Below are positions 43,050 to 48,381 of a stretch of DNA of 48,381 nucleotides, piece by piece (the stretch's first letter is position 1; the number at the start of each line of letters is the position of its first letter). The notes below the pieces were generated by a model that worked only from the letters and a program-made list of their open reading frames with translations, did no database searches and was not told the DNA's origin. A program made the position numbers and the translations under genes. Source of the stretch: Ascidiaceihabitans sp. (lineage in GTDB: Bacteria > Pseudomonadota > Alphaproteobacteria > Rhodobacterales > Rhodobacteraceae); assembly GCA_029251465.1 (NCBI GenBank), contig JAQXDI010000002.1:1-48381 (forward strand), written 5' to 3'.

Positions 43050-44446
43050 TGGATAGTATTTCAATCGGATTGTGGGTGTCGGGCGGCATGCTGGTGATGG
43101 TTTTGCTGGGCATGCGGGTGGCGTTTGCCGCCGGTATGGCGGGCTTTGTCGGGCTGGTTTGGCTGCGCTGGAACGGATTTGACTACGACCCCGAGAAATT
43201 CGGCAAGGCGTTGCAAATCAGCGTGCGGATCGCCGGTCTAACCCCACAATCCAAAGTCAGCGCCAATGTTCTATCACTGATCCCAGTGTTCATTCTGATC
43301 GGCTATTTGGCTTACTACGCCCACCTGACAACGGCCCTGTTCGAGGCCTGCAAACGCTGGTTTGGCTGGGTTCCGGGTGGCTTGGCGGTGTCCACCGTCT
43401 TCGCAACGGCAGGCTTTGCTGCGGTGTCTGGGGCGTCTGTGGCGACGGCGGCTGTGTTCGCGCGCATCGCCATCCCCGAGATGCTAAAGCTGGGCTACAA
43501 CAAACAATTCGCAGCAGGCGTCGTGGCGGCAGGGGGCACGTTGGCCTCGCTGATCCCGCCCTCTGCGATCCTCGTGATCTATGCTATCATCGTCGAACAA
43601 GACGTGGGCAAACTGCTGCTCGCGGGCTTCATTCCCGGTGCGTTTTCAGCGATCGTTTACGCGGGTTTGATCATCGGTATCGCGATGACGTTCAAGACGG
43701 TTGGCCCGCCCGTGCGCGGGTTTACGTGGACGCAGCGGTTTGCATCCTTGCCACCGGCCTTGCCCATCGTGGCGGTGGTCGTGATCATCATCTTTTTCGT
43801 CTACAACCCGTTTGGCGATGCGTGGGGCACCCCGACCGAAGGCGGCGCAATCGGCGCGTTCATCGTCTTCTGCATGGCGCTGTATCGGGGCATGCGCTGG
43901 GGGCAATTGAAAGAAGCACTGCTGGAAACCGCCAAGCTAACGGTGATGATTTTCACCATCATCTGGGGCGTGCTGATCTACGTACGCTTCCTAGGATTCG
44001 CCAAATTGCCAGACGCATTTTCGGATTGGATTACTTCGTTAGAAATGTCGCCAATGCTGATTTTGGTCTGTATCCTACTGGCCTACGCGGTGTTGGGCAT
44101 GTTCATGGATGCCATCGGAATGCTGCTGCTGACGTTGCCGGTAGTCTACCCTGCAGTGATGGCGCTGAACGGCGGCGAATACGTGTCTGCGGCGGACAGT
44201 GCGTTCGGAATGTCGGGCCCAATGTGCGCGATCTGGTTCGGGATTTTGGTGGTTAAAATGGCCGAGTTCTGTTTGATCACACCGCCCATCGGGCTGAACT
44301 GTTTTGTGGTAGCGGGCGTGCGCGATGACCTGACCGTGCAGGATGTGTTCAAAGGCGTGATGCCGTTTTTCGTGGCCGACGCTGCAACAATTGCGGCCCT
44401 GGTTGCCTTTCCGGGTATCGTGCTGTGGTTGCCGTCACTGGTCTAG
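43049..44446 (+). CDS. dctM: TRAP transporter large permease (DctM family)
   Basis: Inner-membrane carrier subunit, 465 residues with about twelve hydrophobic segments. The start at 43049 overlaps the dctQ stop and gives MDSISIGLWVSGGMLVMVLL, typical for the family; a longer in-frame reading from 42812 runs into dctQ. Conserved pieces: ATAGFAAVSGASVATAAVFA, AAGGTLASLIPPSAILVIYAI (the SLIPPS motif), GMFMDAIGMLLLTLPVVYP and LITPPIGLNCFVV. It ends with TAG, 60 bp before the convergent opgH end. An inverted GC-rich repeat in that gap has no clear T-run. Confidence 0.92.
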   Translation: MDSISIGLWVSGGMLVMVLLGMRVAFAAGMAGFVGLVWLRWNGFDYDPEKFGKALQISVRIAGLTPQSKVSANVLSLIPVFILIGYLAYYAHLTTALFEACKRWFGWVPGGLAVSTVFATAGFAAVSGASVATAAVFARIAIPEMLKLGYNKQFAAGVVAAGGTLASLIPPSAILVIYAIIVEQDVGKLLLAGFIPGAFSAIVYAGLIIGIAMTFKTVGPPVRGFTWTQRFASLPPALPIVAVVVIIIFFVYNPFGDAWGTPTEGGAIGAFIVFCMALYRGMRWGQLKEALLETAKLTVMIFTIIWGVLIYVRFLGFAKLPDAFSDWITSLEMSPMLILVCILLAYAVLGMFMDAIGMLLLTLPVVYPAVMALNGGEYVSAADSAFGMSGPMCAIWFGILVVKMAEFCLITPPIGLNCFVVAGVRDDLTVQDVFKGVMPFFVADAATIAALVAFPGIVLWLPSLV

Positions 44447-44506
44447 GCGGCTGTGAACGAGAATGGCCGCCCGCCAAAAGATTGCGCACTCGCGCCTTTC
44501 GGGGTC

Positions 44507-46393
44507 TTATTCAGCGGCGATTGGCTGGGATGTCGATAGTGTCGTCGCGAACCTGTGGCGCTCTGCCATAGCATCACAGATGATGTCGGGCGGGGCCAAT
44601 TGCTCGGGCGTGCTTAGCTGTTTGGCGGACCAGCGGTGTGCGTTCAAATTCATCCCGCTCAGCGCGGACAATGGGATGGCTAGACACAAGGATGCGGCAA
44701 TCGGCGACAACCATAGCGTCACAAGCCCCAGCATGATCCCCGCGACAAGCAATGTACCGATGACGGTTTCGAACAGGTGAAACTTGGTCATGACGGCGAC
44801 AGAGTATTTTCCGCCCCCGCGTTGTTGCGGTGTCCAGGTTTCGCTAAATCCTACTGTCCTGCGCGCAACCGAGATGGATTGCTGGACCATCAGGATCGGT
44901 GCGTAGGCCACAGACAGGATGATTTCCGTCACAACTGACAGGACTAACCGCGGTGCGCCGCCAACGTCTCGCATCTGAATGCCGGTGCGCGGGGCCATCA
45001 CTGCCCCGATGATCTTGGGGGCCAAAAGCATGGTGTATACGAACCCGAGGATGGCCAGCCCGTTGCCGATATTTATTTCTGGCCAGCTGACTTGCGGGTC
45101 ATAGCCGCTGAAATAATGCACAGCGTTGGTGTTTTTACCGTCCCCGAATAGCGCCCAGACCAGCAACAACATCAGCCAGGCGGGCGAGGTCAGATAGCTG
45201 ATGATCCCGCAGAGCAGATGCAGGCGTGACACCGGATGAAAACTGCGTGTGCCAAGCAGACGCAGGTGTTGCAGGTTGCCTTGGCACCAGCGCCGGTCCC
45301 GCAAGACAAAGTCGATCAAGGTCGCGGGGGCTTCTTCGTAACTGCCCTGAATATGAGGCAAAAACCGGACCGACCATCCCGCGCGGCGCAACAATGCGGC
45401 CTCGACAAAGTCGTGCGACAAAATGAGGTGCGAGGGGCCGCGTCGCGACGACAGGCGGGGCAGGCCGGCACAACTGGCAAATGCCTCGGTTCGGATGACG
45501 GCGTTGTGCCCCCAATAGTTGCCTTCGCGGTCCGTCCAGCGTGCCAGTCCTTCGGCAGGGGCCGCCCCGTGGATGCGCGAGGCAAATTGCAGCATTCTTC
45601 CAAACAGGGTTTGCGCCCCGATAAGCCTTGGAAAGGACTGCACCAACCCCGCGCCTGGATCACTGCCCATGGCATCGGCCAATTCAACAATCGCCGCGCC
45701 GCTCATCAGGCTGTCGGCGTCCAGAACCAGCATCGCGGGGTAGGCACCGCCGTAGCGTTCAACCCACTCGGTCAGATTGCCCACTTTGTAGTCGGTATTT
45801 TCGACCCTGCGACGATAAAAAACTTTGTTCGGAAACGATGCCCATAGCGTTTGGAACGCCTCCAATTCCCGCTTGGCCGTCAGATCATCGCGCGTGTCAG
45901 ACAGCACAAAAAGCGTGAAGGTATGGGCCGATTTTTCGATCTTTAATGCAGCAATCATCGCAGCCGCGTTGCCAAAAACATCGGATGTCACTTCGTTGTA
46001 GATTGGCATCAACAGGGCCACATCAAGCGGTTTGACGAGGTCCTGTGTTGTGGCACAGGGGCGCGGGTGGCGCATTGCCACAACCCCCGCAACGGCCGTG
46101 GTGACAGACAGCGAAATCCAGAAAAACGTGAAGGCCATCAGCCCGACCACGACGCCTTCAAACCAGGAAAAACCGTTGATTGCGAACCACTGCGTAAAGG
46201 CGGCAAGCAACCCCAAAGTGGCCAAGATCGCTGGCAGAAAGACGCCAATCCGCCAACGACGCGTCGTTGGATGTGCCTGCATTGCCAGCGCTTTGGGATC
46301 GCGAAATGGTCGGTCCAGACGCTGGATCGGTCGCAGCAAGGGCCGCGGTGCCGGCATTCGCCCGCCGTGTTGCAAAGGGGTTATGCTGTCCAT
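44507..46393 (-). CDS. opgH: Glucans biosynthesis glucosyltransferase H
   Basis: Membrane glycosyltransferase (GT2) of 628 residues that makes the backbone of osmoregulated periplasmic glucans. Hydrophobic segments flank the catalytic domain (GVFLPAILATLGLLAAFTQW at the N-terminus). Catalytic motifs: LLMPIYNE, VLDADSLMSG (DxD), LILSHDFVEAALLRRAGW and RDRRWCQGNLQH (Q/RxxRW). ATG 46393 lies inside the end of opgG (MDSITPLQHGG), so the two are coupled. An upstream alternative start is 46405. It is intact, unlike opgG. The C-terminus is shorter than the E. coli protein (about 847 residues), as usual for alphaproteobacterial OpgH. Confidence 0.9.
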   Translation of the reverse strand: MDSITPLQHGGRMPAPRPLLRPIQRLDRPFRDPKALAMQAHPTTRRWRIGVFLPAILATLGLLAAFTQWFAINGFSWFEGVVVGLMAFTFFWISLSVTTAVAGVVAMRHPRPCATTQDLVKPLDVALLMPIYNEVTSDVFGNAAAMIAALKIEKSAHTFTLFVLSDTRDDLTAKRELEAFQTLWASFPNKVFYRRRVENTDYKVGNLTEWVERYGGAYPAMLVLDADSLMSGAAIVELADAMGSDPGAGLVQSFPRLIGAQTLFGRMLQFASRIHGAAPAEGLARWTDREGNYWGHNAVIRTEAFASCAGLPRLSSRRGPSHLILSHDFVEAALLRRAGWSVRFLPHIQGSYEEAPATLIDFVLRDRRWCQGNLQHLRLLGTRSFHPVSRLHLLCGIISYLTSPAWLMLLLVWALFGDGKNTNAVHYFSGYDPQVSWPEINIGNGLAILGFVYTMLLAPKIIGAVMAPRTGIQMRDVGGAPRLVLSVVTEIILSVAYAPILMVQQSISVARRTVGFSETWTPQQRGGGKYSVAVMTKFHLFETVIGTLLVAGIMLGLVTLWLSPIAASLCLAIPLSALSGMNLNAHRWSAKQLSTPEQLAPPDIICDAMAERHRFATTLSTSQPIAAE

Positions 46394-47908
46394 CGGTAAA
46401 GCCAAACCTCGCTGACCGGTGTGTCGCCCTTGACCAGTTGCGCGCGCAATTCAATTCTGGTCGCATCTTGAGGGGTGAGGTGAAATGCCAATCGCACGTC
46501 GCCCGTGCCCGGATTACGCTGCAAAATGCCCTCGGATACTTTGCCTGCGTCGTTGGTGATCAGCATCTGGATATCGGACAAGTCACCTGCAAAAATCGCG
46601 TGGTCCGCAAAGTCGATGGCAACGATTGTGTCAATCTTATCAAAGGCCTTGCCGATCCGTGTGTTCGACACGCGTGGCAAATCGGGCAAGCCGGTTGCTT
46701 TGTCGCCCCATGCCATTGCGTAGCCAAAGCTGTATTCTGATCCCGCTGCCATCGGTTCTGACGGGCGCCAGTACGCGACGGTGTTGTCGTAGATTTCTTT
46801 GTCAGACGGGATTTCAACCAGCTCCACAGATCCTGCCCCCCAGTCCCCGTTCGGGGTGATCCAGAGAGACGGGCGGTTTTCGTAAAAGGCTTGCAAATCA
46901 CCGAATTTCTCAGGATCGTGGGTGCGTTGCATCAGGCCGAAACCGCGCGGGTTTTCGTCATTGAAAACGCTGATTTCAAGTTCTTTTGGGTTGGCAAGTG
47001 GCCGCCAAATCCGCTCACCGGTGCCATTCCACATCAGCAGGCCGTCGCTGTCATGCAACGCCGGGACGAAAATCTTGGAAACGGCCACGGTTGGTTTCAT
47101 CAAACAGGAACATCGACGTCAACGCACCAAGCCCGACATGGTGCAGATCAACGCGCGGGAACAGCGTGGCTGTCACATCGACATTGGTCGTATCGCCCGT
47201 CGATATCTTGAAGGTATACGCCCCGGTGGTTGACGGCGAATTCAGCAATGCGTGAACGGTAAACACCGTGTCGCCCGGTGCGGCGGCTTGCACCCAGAAA
47301 TCGGTAAAGTCGGGGAATTCTTCACCGCTTGGATCGCCGGTGCACAACGCCAATCCGCGCGCTGACAAGCCGTATCCCTGACCTTTGGCAACGGCACGGA
47401 AATAGCTGGCCCCTTGGAACACAACGAATTCATCAAAGTGGCTGGGCGTGTTCAAGGTGGTCCTCAGGCGGAACCCAGAATAGCCCATCGTATCATCGAC
47501 AGGCAAATCCGGCAGATCGCCCCTGATCTCGAACAGCGACAGATCGTAACCTAGCGTTTTGGTGATGCCGTCCTCAACGATGTTGATTGTGGCGGGGCGC
47601 GTTGTGTACAAACCGGCCGTGAACAGATCCATCTTGAGGGGGCGGTCTTCGTCAATCCAAATGCCGTTTTCGGGATCAAACTGGATCTTGTTGAAGTCTT
47701 CAAAAGACAGGTTTTGCCATGGCGCGGGGATCAGTGGCTTTGGTTCGTAATCTTGTTGTGCCAGTGCGCGGGCTTGCTCCAATAACCACTCTGTGCTGAA
47801 CGGCACCTCTGCCGTTATCAAATTTTCTGCAGACCATGCGGCAGACCAGGGAGAGGTCGCAGTCGAGGCTGCGATGCCAGCCAAAAGGGCGCGTCGGGAG
47901 ATCATCAT
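46381..47908 (-). pseudogene. opgG: Glucan biosynthesis protein G/D, frameshifted by one base
   Basis: Periplasmic protein of the OpgG/OpgD family. The N-terminal part (start 47908) has a twin-arginine signal (SRRALLAGIAAS) and NLSFEDFNKIQFDPENGIW, and ends LTSMFLFDETNRGRFQDFRP in the first frame. The same region continues in the next frame as ALHDSDGLLMWNGTGERIWR to the normal C-terminus RWTA. The break is near 47060-47065: removing one base from CCCGGCG on the minus strand restores FRPALHDSDGL. Total length is 3n+1, as expected for one extra base; the corrected protein has 508 residues, normal for the family. Either a real mutation that would stop periplasmic glucan synthesis or a base-call error. 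Confidence 0.85.
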
Positions 47909-47931
47909 AACGAAGTCAACTTTCTTATGTG

Positions 47932-47971
47932 TTGATCTTTTTGGCTAGGACTGTGGTGCCAAAAAGATCAA
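47932..47971. repeat. Perfect 14-bp inverted repeat in the opgG leader
   Basis: TTGATCTTTTTGGC at 47932-47945 is exactly complementary to GCCAAAAAGATCAA at 47958-47971 around a 12-base loop. It begins 24 bp upstream of the opgG start on the minus strand. It could be an RNA hairpin in the leader, an operator, or a terminator of a transcript coming from further right. No T-run follows in the opgG direction. Confidence 0.6.
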
Positions 47972-48275
47972 AGGGCCGAAGCCGGTGAGGTTGGTATTTT
48001 CTGCATTCAGAGTTCAGCGTATTCATAAATACATAAGCGACCCGCAGCGATGTCACAAAACGCCGGACCTCAAAGCGGCAAGGAATTACTGAAGTTTTTA
48101 TCGATAAGTCATGTTTCATGGGCCGGTTTTTGCCGAGTGTTGGATTCCGCAGAGGGATCGGCAGATGCGCGTCCCCGCGGGGGGGGGAAGAGCGGCGTTT
48201 CCCATGCCGCGCACTGAAATTTCTGGAACGCGCGTCAGGGGCTAAAACGCGCAACCGTCAGTCTAGGGTCAGGAC
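47972..48275. other. Gene-free stretch between opgG leader and IS5 end
   Basis: About 300 bp with no convincing coding frame. It should carry the opgG promoter, which I cannot place. A run of nine G lies at 48179-48187, a common site of length errors. The right side ends at the probable IS end near 48263-48280. Confidence 0.4.
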
Positions 48276-48381
48276 TTATAACCAAAAGATAACGGTTGCT
48301 GCGAGAGCTATTGCGGAGAGAAAGACGGTTGGGGATCTGTCGTAGCGTGTAGCTACGCGTCGCCAATCTTTGAGCCTGCCG
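48276..48381 (-). mobile_element. 3' end of an IS5-family transposase gene (cut by window edge)
   Basis: Read on the minus strand from the right edge, the frame gives GRLKDWRRVATRYDRSPTVF then LSAIALAATVIFWL and TAA at 48276-48278. RLKDWRR.ATRYD.....FLSAI.LAA..I.WL is the standard C-terminus of IS5-family (IS427-like) transposases common in Rhodobacterales. Just outside the stop, GGGTCAGGACTTATAACC at 48265-48282 looks like the terminal inverted repeat, preceded by CTAG (48262-48265), a typical target of this group. The rest of the element lies to the right of the window. Confidence 0.85.

Noticed and set aside
48118..48345. A plus-strand small gene near the right edge
   Set aside because: It crosses the G9 run and the antisense of the IS5 transposase end, and has no protein-like pattern.

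Overview
The window looks like a chromosomal segment of a marine alphaproteobacterium of the Rhodobacterales (Roseobacter group). This rests on the gene repertoire: an EutA-type protein, a DddP-like M24 enzyme, DctPQM and ProXWV importers, a 1146-residue pyruvate carboxylase, DUF1045 and a zinc-LID adenylate kinase. No rRNA, tRNA or CRISPR array was seen. All assignments come from reading the translated sequence and remembered family motifs; no database search was run.

Layout. 1-1592: a Ser/Thr-rich hypothetical gene open at the window edge, then about 1 kb of gene debris. 1593-4714: a glycine betaine/proline-type ABC importer (binding protein, permease, ATPase). 4799-13034: a catabolic block. 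HAD dehalogenase and M24 hydrolase genes run leftward; EutA-like, M20 deacylase, Cys/Met-type PLP enzyme, DddP-like M24 enzyme and sulfatase genes run rightward. With the importer it looks like uptake and breakdown of an osmolyte-like small molecule, possibly DMSP or a relative. 13031-13816: a glutathione S-transferase. 13829-18661: a four-gene leftward operon (226-residue protein, membrane protein, DyP-type peroxidase, cytochrome P450) in which every gene carries one inactivating lesion. 18814-24879: a TPR protein, pyruvate carboxylase and L-lactate dehydrogenase. 25013-27985: a pseudo-receiver protein and a UvrD/PcrA helicase.

27990-34642 is a divergent sugar-acid regulon. Leftward, five genes joined by ATGA overlaps encode an ABM monooxygenase, an MBL lactonase, OtnK kinase, OtnC decarboxylase and a DUF1045 protein. 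Rightward are an isopropylmalate/tartrate-dehydrogenase-like enzyme, an amber-interrupted Gfo/Idh/MocA oxidoreductase and a GntR/FCD regulator. A repeated ATGTATGC element lies between the arms. 34639-41096 holds an AraC regulator, flavin reductase, adenylate kinase, acetyl-CoA synthetase, a carboxymuconolactone-decarboxylase-family protein and a zinc-type alcohol dehydrogenase. 41287-44446 is a complete DctPQM TRAP transporter. 44507-47908 is opgH-opgG for periplasmic glucans, with opgG frameshifted. The window ends in the 3' end of an IS5-family transposase gene.

The two strongest signals are the co-decayed DyP/P450 operon and the DddP-like/EutA-like/M20/PLP catabolic block beside a betaine-type importer. 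Six broken genes in 48 kb is unusual, so base-call error must be excluded. Still, four of the six lesions fall in one 4.8-kb operon, one per gene, which favours real decay there.
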